A stretch of 51,033 bases of DNA from an uncultured Prevotellaceae bacterium (GCA_902799455.1 CADCAX010000002.1:1-51033), one strand, 5' to 3'. Counted from the stretch's first letter, positions 1 through 7,482 are shown. Translations and numbers: made by a program. Notes: a model not told the origin generated them from the sequence alone.

Positions 1-1
1 T

Positions 2-196
2 CTGATACCGGTAGAGGTAAAAGCTAAGGATGGGGCTACGGCTTCGTTGAATAACCTTATCAAATGGGACTCTTATCCGGAAGTAAAATACGGAGTGAAA
101 TTGGGGTACAAGAATATCGGATGGAATGGTCAGTTCTATACGTTTCCCTACTTCCTTGCCTTCTTGTTGAAACGCTTCTTGAGAGAACGTGTGTAA
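2..196 (+). CDS. AAA ATPase with DUF4143 domain, C-terminal end only
   Basis: The reading frame is open from the window edge and encodes 64 residues before TAA at 194-196. The sequence begins LIPVEVKAKDGATASLNNLI and ends in a basic tail KRFLRERV. The phrase PVEVKAKxxxxxSL is typical of the end of DUF4143, the C-terminal part of a large family of Bacteroidota and archaeal AAA+ ATPases whose role is unsettled and which are common in accessory DNA. The N-terminal P-loop lies outside the window. Identification rests on this short tail, so the family is likely but not certain. Confidence 0.6.
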   Translation: MIPVEVKAKDGATASLNNLIKWDSYPEVKYGVKLGYKNIGWNGQFYTFPYFLAFLLKRFLRERV

Positions 197-204
197 CACA
201 CAAT

Positions 205-239
205 AGTAAGAGGTAAGAAGACTGATGTAAGAGGTAATA
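205..239. repeat. Heptamer tandem array 1
   Basis: Five 7-bp units in phase (AGTAAGA, GGTAAGA, AGACTGA, TGTAAGA, GGTAATA) begin 8 bp after the stop of the preceding gene. This is one of a family of 7-bp-period arrays found between genes throughout the window. Confidence 0.6.
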
Positions 240-342
240 AAAGCAGGGATTGCACATAATTGCAGTACCTGCTTACTCTTTACCCCATAACCGCTAAACC
301 TTAAAGAAGGGAGGAGCCCCGAAAGGCTCATCCCATGAGGCT

Positions 343-384
343 AATTATCAATTGTCAATTATCAATTATCAATTTTCAATTAAA
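343..384. repeat. Heptamer tandem array 2 (AATTATC type)
   Basis: Six consecutive 7-mers: AATTATC, AATTGTC, AATTATC, AATTATC, AATTTTC, AATTAAA. The array ends one base before the stop codon of the minus-strand HU-like gene at 386, so it starts its 3' untranslated region. Confidence 0.8.
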
Positions 385-385
385 A

Positions 386-928
386 TCAGCCTTCTTCAAC
401 TCCGCCGCTATTACCGCCGCCACCAGTGTTGGTGCCGCCACCGTTCTGACCTGTACCGTTGTCATCACCCTCATCAGGCTCTTCAACAGTGCCTGGGTCA
501 TCACTGGTAACACGCTTAACGATATCACCATTGCGGTCATAGCAGGTGATGTTGATAGCCGTGTTTGCCAGTTCCTCCTTCAGCACCGTTGCCGGTGTGA
601 AGATGATGCGTCGTGTACGGATAAGACCCGTCTTGACGTCATTCACGTCTGCTACGGCTTTCGCTGACAGACCAAAACGCATGTTTCCGAGTCCTGGCAG
701 TGCCACAGAGTGCCCCTCTGTCGCCCACGCACGGATTACGTCACCAGCGCCCTTCCAGCAGGCCTGCATCACGCCCTCGCTAACGCCACTACGTATAGCA
801 GCTTCAGCAATCACCTTGTCCTGATCAAGTGTTGAGTACAAGTCAGGAATCATAACATAACGGTACACTTCTGGACCGTCTTTGGAGAACTTAAGCTTCT
901 TCTCCCTCGCTTTAATTTTCAATGCCAT
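386..928 (-). CDS. HU-like DNA-binding protein with glycine-rich tail (HU-HIG type)
   Basis: A 180-residue protein. Residues 1-125 resemble the HU/IHF-related fold of the Bacteroidota HU-HIG family, with a basic N-terminus (ALKIKAREKKLKFSKDG) and the recognisable stretch SVALPGLGNMRFGLSAKAV. An acidic linker (EEPDEGDD) and a Gly/Asn/Thr-rich tail end in EEG. Family members are presumed nucleoid or DNA-bending proteins and often sit beside mobile-element or replication genes. That fits the primase-like and ATPase genes transcribed on the same strand upstream. DNA binding is inferred from family resemblance only. The role of the tail is unknown. Confidence 0.75.
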   Translation of the reverse strand: MALKIKAREKKLKFSKDGPEVYRYVMIPDLYSTLDQDKVIAEAAIRSGVSEGVMQACWKGAGDVIRAWATEGHSVALPGLGNMRFGLSAKAVADVNDVKTGLIRTRRIIFTPATVLKEELANTAINITCYDRNGDIVKRVTSDDPGTVEEPDEGDDNGTGQNGGGTNTGGGGNSGGVEEG

Positions 929-1002
929 CTTTGTGTATTTTTCTTGGTATTAGAAAATCCTCGGCCAACTACATCGGGTGACCGAATCCCGCCTTTTATT
1001 AG

Positions 1003-1037
1003 TTAAGAGTTAAGAATTAAGAGTTAAGAATTAAGAT
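1003..1037. repeat. Heptamer tandem array 3 (TTAAGAR type)
   Basis: Five units in exact phase: TTAAGAG, TTAAGAA, TTAAGAG, TTAAGAA, TTAAGAT. Confidence 0.8.
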
Positions 1038-1210
1038 ATTACCCTTTTCACTCCCATCTTTACTCCCTTTTTTCTATCTGCAAAGTTACAAAAATTATCT
1101 GAATTATGCAAATATTTTGACAATTATTTTACTGAAAATCAACGATTTAAGTGTTAAATATTGTTATGGGGTTTGCCTACATTTTCAATGCTGAAAAGCC
1201 CCATTTTTTA

Positions 1211-1264
1211 CGAAGCCATCCAACACTTTTTTGAAAGCCACAGAAAAAGTGTCAGAAGGCTTCG
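1211..1264. repeat. Interrupted inverted repeat downstream of primase-like gene
   Basis: The outer arms CGAAGCC (1211-1217) and GGCTTCG (1258-1264) and inner arms ACACTTTTT (1223-1231) and AAAAAGTGT (1244-1252) are perfectly complementary. Together they make a two-part stem with a 12-nt loop. There is no T-run on the exit side for either strand, so it is not a classical terminator. It lies 33 bp past the end of the minus-strand primase-like gene. Confidence 0.6.
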
Positions 1265-1297
1265 CCGCAAGAAATGCATCGGGAAATGAAACCGCTA

Positions 1298-2230
1298 TCA
1301 TGGCGACTCAGTTGTCTGTAGAAGCAGGTCTGCCAAGTCGGTGTTAGCAGGGTGGTTTTCCAATTGTGAGGACACATTATAATCAATACCCGTCGTAAGT
1401 TGCATCTGCTTGTTCCACTTATCGTAGCATCCGCTGTCGGGGAAGAGTGTGACACGACGGCCCTGCAGACATGCAACCTTTTCTTTCGATAATCCTCCGC
1501 TGCCCGCTGTTGCCAGCCAAAGATATTCAGGTTGACTTGCAGCCATGATGAGAGCTGTCTTCTCACTTTCTACGAGACAAACATGAGCTTCTGGTCGTTT
1601 CGCAAGAAGGTGCTGCCCAAAGAAGCACTGATATAATTGCCAGTCTGTAGGCAAAATGCCGTCCCCAATTAGTTTTATGTGTGTCCATCCCTGATAGCCT
1701 TCTCTATGCCCACTGCGGTTATATTGCATAATGTGACCTCCATGCACCTGCCCCTGATGGTCTATCTGCCAGAAAATTGCTTTTCCGTCACGAGTGGCAC
1801 CGATGAGGTAATCGTCATAGATATGTTTCAGGTCTTCAGCCGTAAGGTTAAGCCTTTCTGTAACGTCCTTTTCCATCCACTGCCAGAAGATGCTACGTGG
1901 TGAATGGCTCCGCACAACGTATTCCATCGGCAATGGTTGGAAGGGCGGCAGCGGTTTTGGTTGACAGTATTCCTTAATGTCAGTTGGCGATGTATTACGG
2001 TTGTCCCACGTATTGTCGCGGTAGTATTCTGACGGTGTGTAATGATAGCCGCAACTATGTTGATGATCACACTTGCCCACATCGTTAGCCACATAAAGAC
2101 AGCCGTTGTGAGTGTCAACATATCTGACAAAACATTTGTTCTTGCCGCAGTGCGGACAGGTGAATTTCTGCTGACGTCGTCCCGTTATGCGCGGTGTCTC
2201 AAGATAATACCGATATTCATTAGTAATCAT
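1298..2230 (-). CDS. DUF6371-type primase-like protein: zinc finger plus Toprim
   Basis: 310 residues. The N-terminal 65 residues hold a zinc-binding module with C25-P-H-C28 and a second Cys/His cluster around C54-D-H-Q-H-S-C60. The C-terminal third looks like a Toprim fold: CLVESEKTA (acidic Glu), then VTLFPDSG (Asp) and a late DLADLL. This is the layout of DUF6371 / PG0870-related proteins, found with mobile elements and prophages of Bacteroidota and thought to be primase-like. It follows the RecA-like ATPase on the same strand with a 118-bp gap that holds a strong hairpin. The pairing of ATPase and primase suggests element replication, which is an inference. Start at ATG 2230, supported by the zinc finger beginning soon after. 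Confidence 0.75.
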   Translation of the reverse strand: MITNEYRYYLETPRITGRRQQKFTCPHCGKNKCFVRYVDTHNGCLYVANDVGKCDHQHSCGYHYTPSEYYRDNTWDNRNTSPTDIKEYCQPKPLPPFQPLPMEYVVRSHSPRSIFWQWMEKDVTERLNLTAEDLKHIYDDYLIGATRDGKAIFWQIDHQGQVHGGHIMQYNRSGHREGYQGWTHIKLIGDGILPTDWQLYQCFFGQHLLAKRPEAHVCLVESEKTALIMAASQPEYLWLATAGSGGLSKEKVACLQGRRVTLFPDSGCYDKWNKQMQLTTGIDYNVSSQLENHPANTDLADLLLQTTESP

Positions 2231-2286
2231 ATATAATCCTTTCTTTTTTATGTTGTTTATTATAATTTTGTTGGCGATTCTCGTTC

Positions 2287-2325
2287 GTTGTTGGAGCCGC
2301 TATATATATATGCGGCTCCGACAAC
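2287..2325. repeat. 14-bp stem with TA-repeat loop between ATPase and primase-like genes
   Basis: Arms 2287-2300 and 2312-2325 pair over 14 bp with one G-T wobble. The loop is eleven nucleotides of alternating T and A. Outer bases (GATTCTCG near 2275 and CGAGAGTC near 2343) could extend it. No T-run follows on the minus strand. It could act as an RNA processing or attenuation site within the operon, or as a DNA cruciform. Confidence 0.65.
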
Positions 2326-2348
2326 AAACAAAAATCTTATCGCGAGAG

Positions 2349-3515
2349 TCAGAAGGCCAATGCAAATTCCGTTGAAGCCTGAATCATGCCACTGCTGTCC
2401 TCAAAAACAGCCTTGTCTTTCAACCATTCTGAGATATACGAAGCAACAGTAGGACGTTTACGGTCGAGAATATCAACAAGGATTTCCGTCAACTGTTTAC
2501 GGCTGACAGCACCGCCCTTGTCACGCAAAACAGTCAGGCACTTTTGGAGGCGTTCTTGCTTTTCCTTCTCGGATGCTTCCAAGCGCTTTTGTAACTTCTC
2601 GGCCTTGCGTTGCTCTTTGATCAGACGGCATTGCTCGGTGGCATCGACTATACGACCGCCTTCGGCAAACATGATACTCCATTCCGTTGGTTCCTCATGA
2701 CGTGACTCCGAACATGAGACAGTAATGACACTGCTGCCACGTTCCTTCTTGCACTCCAGCACCGTACCAGCTTTCTGAGCCAACATTGTACCCAGATGAC
2801 CACGCATCTGGTGATCCTCCTCGGCTTTGTTAGTGTGAAGTACACATACGATAGCACAATCGTACTCCTCACAAAGTACAAGCAAGTCCTTAATGATTTG
2901 CTTAGACTCCGTCTCGTCGTTAAAACTGGTTACAAATTCAACAATGCCGTCAATAAAAACCACATCGGGTTTCTCATCCTCCAAAGCCTGACACAATAGG
3001 GGAAGTAAGTCTTCACGGTCTACACGTCGAAGCGATTGGAGTGCAACCTGACTGTTAATGACATCTGGAGCAAGTTCTGTCATCTGAGCAACATCTGTCA
3101 GAATCTTCTGCGTGTCATTGCGGTTCTGTTCCGTATCAAAATAGACGATATGTGGTTTTTCCAACTTCGTTTTTACACGGAACATCTCGCCCATAAGCAG
3201 TGCAGCTATCAACACTTTCAACGTCGTAGTCTTGCCTGCTTTCGCCTTTGCCTTGACGGCATGAATGTCGTGCTTGGCAAAGAAACCAGTTTCATCCACT
3301 TGAAGAGTGTACTCCTGAGGCGGCACCTCCGTATCAGTACGAATTCGTGTCTTGCGGAGTATTTCTCTAAGACGCTCATGCTTCTGCTCCTCGGCAGTCG
3401 GTTGGTTTACAGCCTCGCTCACGATGTTATCCACCGTCTGAGCTTGGTTGTTTACTTGTCCAGTCAGCTGTTCTTGCTGCTGAACGTTAATAGTCTCATT
3501 GTTATCTCCTAACAT
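2349..3515 (-). CDS. RecA/RepA-type AAA ATPase (AAA_25-like)
   Basis: 388 residues. After a Gln/Asn-rich leader (1-45) comes a P-loop at about residues 88-97, AKAKAGKTT, where the usual first Gly is Ala. It is followed by HIVYFDTEQ and a Walker B-like DVVFIDGIVEF near residue 190, then CVLHTNKA. The C-terminal 70 residues look like a winged helix (SRKQLTEILVDIL...RPTVASYISEWL). This matches hexameric RepA/RecA-like ATPases of mobile elements, which act as replicative-helicase-like motors. It is the first gene of a minus-strand pair with the primase-like protein, and a -7 TACCTTTG element lies about 190 bp upstream. Confidence 0.7.
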   Translation of the reverse strand: MLGDNNETINVQQQEQLTGQVNNQAQTVDNIVSEAVNQPTAEEQKHERLREILRKTRIRTDTEVPPQEYTLQVDETGFFAKHDIHAVKAKAKAGKTTTLKVLIAALLMGEMFRVKTKLEKPHIVYFDTEQNRNDTQKILTDVAQMTELAPDVINSQVALQSLRRVDREDLLPLLCQALEDEKPDVVFIDGIVEFVTSFNDETESKQIIKDLLVLCEEYDCAIVCVLHTNKAEEDHQMRGHLGTMLAQKAGTVLECKKERGSSVITVSCSESRHEEPTEWSIMFAEGGRIVDATEQCRLIKEQRKAEKLQKRLEASEKEKQERLQKCLTVLRDKGGAVSRKQLTEILVDILDRKRPTVASYISEWLKDKAVFEDSSGMIQASTEFALAF

Positions 3516-3705
3516 AATTAATATGTTTAGAATTTAACTTCCTTGCACTACTGGTATAAATGATGGAAGTATTCACAACCAGCGGTCCCCGTGCTCAGGG
3601 TTTTACACCTATGCTATTTACTAATAGCGAAAATTATTGTTTTGGGTTTACTCCAACTCTCCGGCACAAATACGAGATGTGTCCAGAGAGGTTCAACCTC
3701 GGGTG

Positions 3706-3713
3706 CAAAGGTA
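3706..3713 (-). promoter_or_regulatory. Predicted -7 element for the ATPase-primase pair
   Basis: Minus-strand TACCTTTG, a perfect Bacteroidota -7 box. The -33 region is only T-rich. It would give the ATPase mRNA a leader of roughly 185 nt. Confidence 0.5.
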
Positions 3714-3995
3714 AGGTGAAAAACATGGTAAAAAAAATACCGCTCTTTTTTACACCATGTAAAGTATTGTTCGTCAAATATTTAGCATCAACCTTACACA
3801 TTGCAGAATTAACCAACACCTTAAATTGGTATTTAAATTTCATAATTCAAAAAAAACATAACAAACACATTATAGTTGCTATTTTGTAATCATAACAAGG
3901 ATGAAGTCCTAAAAAATACGCAAAAGTACGGAATATGACAAATTAGGGTCACTTGTAGTGATTTTTTTTTCATTTTTTCTGAAATCTTTAAAAGT

Positions 3996-4037
3996 TGCAA
4001 GGTTCGCCTTGCACGCATCCGAACATTTTTGTCGGAT
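3996..4037. repeat. Two adjacent hairpins
   Basis: TGCAAGG / CCTTGCA around a TTCG loop (3996-4013), then ATCCGA / TCGGAT around nine bases (4017-4037), separated by three bases. A TTTT follows the first stem when read on the minus strand. The purpose is unknown; a terminator for leftward transcription is possible. Confidence 0.5.
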
Positions 4038-4213
4038 ACAATACGGTGAAAAATGTGTTTGGGGTTTACTCTTGAAAAAAATCTCAGAAATTATATTAAT
4101 TTTATACTATACTATGGTGTATAATATTTATTAACCATATAAATATATATCTTAGTTATAACTATATTACGCGCACGCGCCAAAAGTGTTTTCTCAAAAA
4201 AACGTCTTTTTGT

Positions 4214-4244
4214 TTTGTTAATAAAATTATTTTTCTTACCTTTG
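4214..4244 (+). promoter_or_regulatory. Promoter of the structured leader and nuclease-channel operon
   Basis: TTTG at 4214-4217 and TACCTTTG at 4237-4244 are separated by 19 bp, the canonical Bacteroidota -33/-7 arrangement. Transcription should start near 4251, almost 290 nt before the first gene. Confidence 0.75.
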
Positions 4245-4250
4245 CACTCA

Positions 4251-4465
4251 GTTGCTGGCGATAGACCTCAGCGGAGGGGCCGGCATGACTTTATTGGTAA
4301 ATCAAAAAGAAGCGTTATGCTTTTCTTGTATCTAGAAACCTGAGAAATTTCGAAGTACGGCAAGAGAACATGATAGCTTCCGCGTTATAGCGTGGAATGT
4401 TATCCTATCTCCGTACAGGGTTTTCTCAGGACCTCTAGATGAAGTTGGACATACAGTTCCACGCT
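4251..4465 (+). ncRNA. Highly structured leader RNA or small RNA, unidentified
   Basis: From the predicted start, the RNA folds into successive hairpins. The first is GCTGGC (4254-4259) with GCCGGC (4279-4284), capped by CCTC/GAGG around AGCG. A small hairpin lies near 4305-4328. Then comes a 110-nt interrupted stem: ATCTAG (4330-4335) with CTAGAT (4435-4440), CCTGAGAAA (4339-4347) with TTTCTCAGG (4422-4430), GTACGG (4355-4360) with CCGTAC (4411-4416), GATA (4372-4375) with TATC (4401-4404), and a TTCCGCG/CGTGGAA tip (4378-4397). All pairings are seen in the sequence. It does not match tmRNA, RNase P RNA, SRP RNA or a group II intron domain V as I know them. A long interrupted hairpin is reminiscent of 6S RNA but that is not established. 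There is no clear terminator before the downstream gene, so it may be a 5' leader. Confidence 0.6.
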
Positions 4466-4536
4466 TTCTTCATATATAATAGTGCCTTCTATGGGACTGG
4501 GAGGATGAGATTTTAATTTAATAAACCTATACAACT

Positions 4537-5631
4537 ATGGACTTTAAAGATTCTATTTTACAGTTAGCAGAGAGGATATCATCCTTGAAAGAATCTATTC
4601 AAACAGAAGAAGCTACGAAGAATGCTTTTATCATGCCATTCATCCAGATTCTCGGTTACGATGTTTTCAATCCGTTAGAGGTTGTTCCTGAGATGGATTG
4701 TGACATAGCCAAGAAGAAGGGCGAGAAGATTGATTATGCTATTATGAAGGATGGCTCACCAATTATGCTGATTGAGTGTAAACACTGGAAACAGGATTTA
4801 AACTTGCATGACAATCAATTGAAGAGGTATTATGTCGCTTCTAAGGCTAAATTTGGTTTGCTTACAAATGGTATTGTTTACAGATTTTATACTGACTTGA
4901 TTAAGGAAAACATCATGGATGATGTTCCCTTCCTTGAGTTTAATCTGGAAAAGATTAGGGAGACACAAATTGAGGAGGTTAAGAAATTTTGTAAGGAGAA
5001 TTTTGACCTTGACAATATCTTAAGCAGTGCCAATGAATTAAAGTACATGTCTGAGGTTAAGAAGATTATACGTTCGGAATTTGAAGAGCCTTCTCCTGAA
5101 CTTGTTAAAATGCTAACAAAACGGGTATATGAAGGTATTGTCACACAGAAGGTTTTGGATCAGTTTACTGACGTAGTAAAACGTGCATTAAAGAGTCATA
5201 TAAATGACGTGATGAGCGAGAAACTTGGAATAGCAATTAAAGCTACCGAAGTAGCTGGTGCTCCTATACAAACCCCATCTGCCACACCTGAACAGAAAGG
5301 AACTGATGAGACAAAGAAAGAAGACGAAAAGGCTTCTAAAATAAATACAACAATGGAAGAGCTGGAAGGCTACTACATCGTAAAAAGTATTGTATGTGAA
5401 GTCATCGCATCTGAAAGAATTACTTACCGCGACTCACAATCATACTTTGCTATCTTTGCAGACGACAATAATCGCAGGCCTATTTGCAGACTGCATTTTA
5501 ATAACACAAGCAATAAGCGCATTGGCTTTGTTGATGAAAATAGAAATGAGCAAATGGAATCCATCGAAAAACTGGATGACATTTATAATTTCAAGAAACA
5601 GCTGATAGAGGCTGCAAAACGATATGTATAA
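4537..5631 (+). CDS. HsdR N-terminal-like PD-(D/E)XK protein
   Basis: 364 residues. The N-terminal 125 residues match the type I restriction R-subunit N-terminal nuclease fold (HSDR_N): TEEATKNAFIMPFIQILGYDVFNP, then KIDYAI (D66) and IMLIECKHW (E80-x-K82), which form the PD-(D/E)XK site. A charged linker (about 255-290) leads to a C-terminal domain (295-364) beginning EGYYIVKSIV and containing TYRDSQSYFAIFADDNNRRPICRLHFN, a conserved tail of these stand-alone Bacteroidota proteins. There are no helicase motifs, so it is not a full HsdR, and no HsdM or HsdS gene is nearby. Its stop codon directly touches the start of the channel gene. A nuclease role is inferred from the intact motif; the target is unknown. 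Confidence 0.8.
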   Translation: MDFKDSILQLAERISSLKESIQTEEATKNAFIMPFIQILGYDVFNPLEVVPEMDCDIAKKKGEKIDYAIMKDGSPIMLIECKHWKQDLNLHDNQLKRYYVASKAKFGLLTNGIVYRFYTDLIKENIMDDVPFLEFNLEKIRETQIEEVKKFCKENFDLDNILSSANELKYMSEVKKIIRSEFEEPSPELVKMLTKRVYEGIVTQKVLDQFTDVVKRALKSHINDVMSEKLGIAIKATEVAGAPIQTPSATPEQKGTDETKKEDEKASKINTTMEELEGYYIVKSIVCEVIASERITYRDSQSYFAIFADDNNRRPICRLHFNNTSNKRIGFVDENRNEQMESIEKLDDIYNFKKQLIEAAKRYV

Positions 5632-6396
5632 ATGGGAAGAGTGAGACGATTCTTTACAAATGACAATGTAATGCTGGTGTTGGTGCTCATCAACACTGGC
5701 ATTATATTTGTCAGCGGTTTCCTTCCCAATCAGGAGAGTACACTTGTAGTCATTGACAGTTTCTTCACATTACTGTTTTTTATAGAAGCGATGGTCAAGA
5801 TTCAAGTGAAGGGCTTTACTGGTTACTGGAATGATGGTTGGAATCGATTTGACTTCATACTCGTTCTGTTAGCTCTCCCATCATGTATAAATATTTTCGG
5901 GGAATTTATCCCTGGCACGAATGTCTTACTATCGCTTAGAACACTAAGAGCTTTTAAGGCGTTCAGGATGCTGCAATTTATACCTAACATAGAGAATCTT
6001 CTAAAAGGTATCAAATTAGCTTTCAAAGCCTCTTATATGGTCACCATAGGTATGATAGTCCTTTTGTTGGTATTCAGTATCATTACAACCTTCCTTTTCG
6101 GAAATGTTGCACCTCAATACTTTGGAAATCCTGCTCTTAGCGTGTATTCCATCTTTAGATTATTCACCATTGAGGGGTGGTATGAAATGCCTGAAACTAT
6201 CGCTGAAAATGGCGGAAAAATCATGGCTGTCTTTGCAAGAATATATTTCTCAATTCTGCTTTTCTTAGGAGGTATAATAGGCATGAGTCTTGTTAATAGT
6301 ATTTTCGTTGACGCAATGGCTGCAGACAACAATGATGAAGTTCTCGAAAAACTGTCACAAATAGAAAAGAAACTCGATCAGATAAAGCAAAAATAA
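5632..6396 (+). CDS. Voltage-gated ion channel, NaChBac/Ion_trans type
   Basis: 254 residues with the six-helix plan of single-domain bacterial sodium channels. S1 is about 14-31, S2 38-57, S3 72-89 and S4 99-116 with regularly spaced charges R103, R106, K109 and R112. S5 is about 135-158, a pore loop follows with T179-I-E-G-W183, and S6 is 200-228. The filter resembles NaChBac TLESW but has Gly in place of Ser, closer to the TxEGW of some calcium channels. A C-terminal heptad helix (236-254) should form the usual four-helix bundle. ATG follows the TAA of the nuclease gene with no gap, so translation is probably coupled. Coupling to a nuclease-like protein is unusual. Confidence 0.85.
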   Translation: MGRVRRFFTNDNVMLVLVLINTGIIFVSGFLPNQESTLVVIDSFFTLLFFIEAMVKIQVKGFTGYWNDGWNRFDFILVLLALPSCINIFGEFIPGTNVLLSLRTLRAFKAFRMLQFIPNIENLLKGIKLAFKASYMVTIGMIVLLLVFSIITTFLFGNVAPQYFGNPALSVYSIFRLFTIEGWYEMPETIAENGGKIMAVFARIYFSILLFLGGIIGMSLVNSIFVDAMAADNNDEVLEKLSQIEKKLDQIKQK

Positions 6397-6490
6397 AACA
6401 ATGTTTCTGGTGATGCATTACAATAACAGAAGTAAAGCAAAAACTCCGGAAGCAGATAAGAAAAGGAGCAAAATAAAGCACAAAAAAAAA

Positions 6491-6525
6491 CCGGAAGGAT
6501 GTTGTCATCTTTCCGGTATTTTTAT
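6491..6525. terminator. Bidirectional intrinsic terminator
   Basis: The stem CCGGAA-g-GATG / CATC-t-TTCCGG (6491-6516) has a TTGT loop. It is flanked by nine A (6482-6490) on one side and a T-rich tract on the other, so it can stop both the channel operon and the opposing lipoprotein gene. Confidence 0.85.
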
Positions 6526-6530
6526 TCTTT

Positions 6531-7115
6531 TTATTCTTTCATTCTTTGCAGGACTCGCTGATGGGCTGCTTCGTAGGAGTCGTCCTTAATCATCTTTACT
6601 GAATCAACTGCTTCTCCGTCGCCGGAGCGGAAACGAGCATGCCAGCTTCCGGCGTGGGTGTTGTAGTAATAGCCATCTACGCGATACAGGTCGAAGTCTG
6701 CCAGGTATTCTCCACTGTAGTAGTCATTGAACGTGCCTGAGAAACGCGTACCGGACAGTGAATAGCGTGATATCACCACGCGAGTTCTATCATCATAGTC
6801 TATGTATATTCTACCATTCCTTACCTCATACACAAAACGGCTCACATAATAGTAGCAGTTGCCGTGACGGTCGTAGCCGGTGTAGTCATACTCAATGCCA
6901 TCGCCCTGGGCGTAGCGATATGGATTCTTATAGAACTCTATATCCACGGACTGATAATCTACTGCCGTGGAGTAACGGTTGAGGAAATAGGCCTGTGCCA
7001 CCTCGCCCTCCCAGATGCCTGCGAGGTCTTCGGCTATCTCATCATCGCGGCAGGAACTGAGTGTCACCAATACTCCCATTGCCATAAGGGCTAAAGTAAA
7101 ATACTTCTTAATCAT
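6531..7115 (-). CDS. Hypothetical lipoprotein
   Basis: 194 residues with a lipoprotein signal: MIKKYFTLALMAMGVLVTLSSC, lipobox LSSC with Cys22. The mature part is short, Tyr/Asp-rich and beta-strand-like (LAGIWEGEVAQAYF early, then repeated strands). It ends with a charged helix (DDSYEAAHQRVLQRMKE). The opening LxGxWxG resembles lipocalin-like or DUF4488-style folds, but I do not recognise the family. It is monocistronic, convergent with the channel operon and sharing its terminator. It is expected in the outer or inner membrane facing the periplasm. Confidence 0.75.
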   Translation of the reverse strand: MIKKYFTLALMAMGVLVTLSSCRDDEIAEDLAGIWEGEVAQAYFLNRYSTAVDYQSVDIEFYKNPYRYAQGDGIEYDYTGYDRHGNCYYYVSRFVYEVRNGRIYIDYDDRTRVVISRYSLSGTRFSGTFNDYYSGEYLADFDLYRVDGYYYNTHAGSWHARFRSGDGEAVDSVKMIKDDSYEAAHQRVLQRMKE

Positions 7116-7286
7116 TATCTGTTCTATTTCATTAAATTTGACTGCAATTTTACAAAAAAGTAATTGGATATTAAGCTATTTTTTTCTATATTAAAAAGAT
7201 ATTAATAAATGTCACGCGAAAATTTGGATATTAGAAATAAAATGTATATATTTGTACGCTGATAATTATTATCAGAATTACTGTGA

Positions 7287-7472
7287 AGAAAAGGAAGCTT
7301 CCATAAAACGGTGTATGCCCAACAGACAGCAGTTGCCAAAGAAAAAGGAGAGAGCAACTGTCCACTATGTGCCATTGGTCACGATGCCAATCACACAAAG
7401 ATATGGGACTTGAAAGATATGGATGCCGACCATGTGACGGTCTGGAGCAAAGGCGGAGCAACAGTTTTCATT
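7287..7472 (+). pseudogene. Remnant of an HNH endonuclease domain
   Basis: The plus strand encodes TVYAQQTAVAKEKGESNCPLC, then AIGHDANHTKIWDLKDMDADHVTVWSKGGAT, where the frame runs into unrelated sequence and stops. C-P-L-C and DADHVTxWSKGG are the zinc Cys pair and the HNH catalytic core seen at the end of DUF262/GmrSD-like and related HNH proteins. A TGA at 7284 cuts it off upstream, and the usual NCQxLCxxHN ending is missing. No start codon or ribosome site fits. It is the leftover of a deleted restriction-type gene. Confidence 0.65.
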
Positions 7473-7482
7473 TTATTTTGTT

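Larger units (their letters stand above)
929..1297. other. Intergenic region with heptamer array and inverted repeats
   Basis: No convincing gene is seen. It contains a heptamer array (1003-1037), an AT-rich stretch (1040-1165), an ATGGGG/CCCCAT stem (1166-1204) followed by six T on the plus strand, and a larger interrupted inverted repeat (1211-1264). A short minus-strand frame that overlaps the primase-like gene has no support. Confidence 0.6.
3516..4213. other. Long AT-rich intergenic region
   Basis: About 700 bp without a convincing gene. A 109-codon plus-strand frame at 3560-3889 has no family resemblance and runs against the minus-strand promoter. The region holds that promoter (3706-3713), the ATPase leader, and two adjacent hairpins (3996-4037). 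From 4080 to 4210 it is extremely AT-rich. Confidence 0.55.

Noticed and set aside
1252..1566. Minus-strand ORF overlapping the end of the primase-like gene
   Set aside because: It is a shadow frame of the primase-like coding region with no independent features.
3560..3889. 109-codon plus-strand ORF in the long intergenic region
   Set aside because: No domain or family resemblance, atypical composition, lies over the leftward promoter of the ATPase gene, and reads into very AT-rich DNA.
4214..4536. Retron-like msr-msd or group II intron reading of the structured RNA
   Set aside because: No reverse transcriptase gene follows, and the stem lacks the 34-nt domain V pattern. It is kept only as an unidentified structured RNA.
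4537..5631. Type I restriction-modification system
   Set aside because: Only the HsdR N-terminal nuclease fold is present. Helicase motifs, HsdM and HsdS are absent.
6401..6589. Short Lys-rich ORF after the channel gene
   Set aside because: It runs through the terminator stem into the antisense of the lipoprotein gene. The Lys codons come from the A-rich tract.
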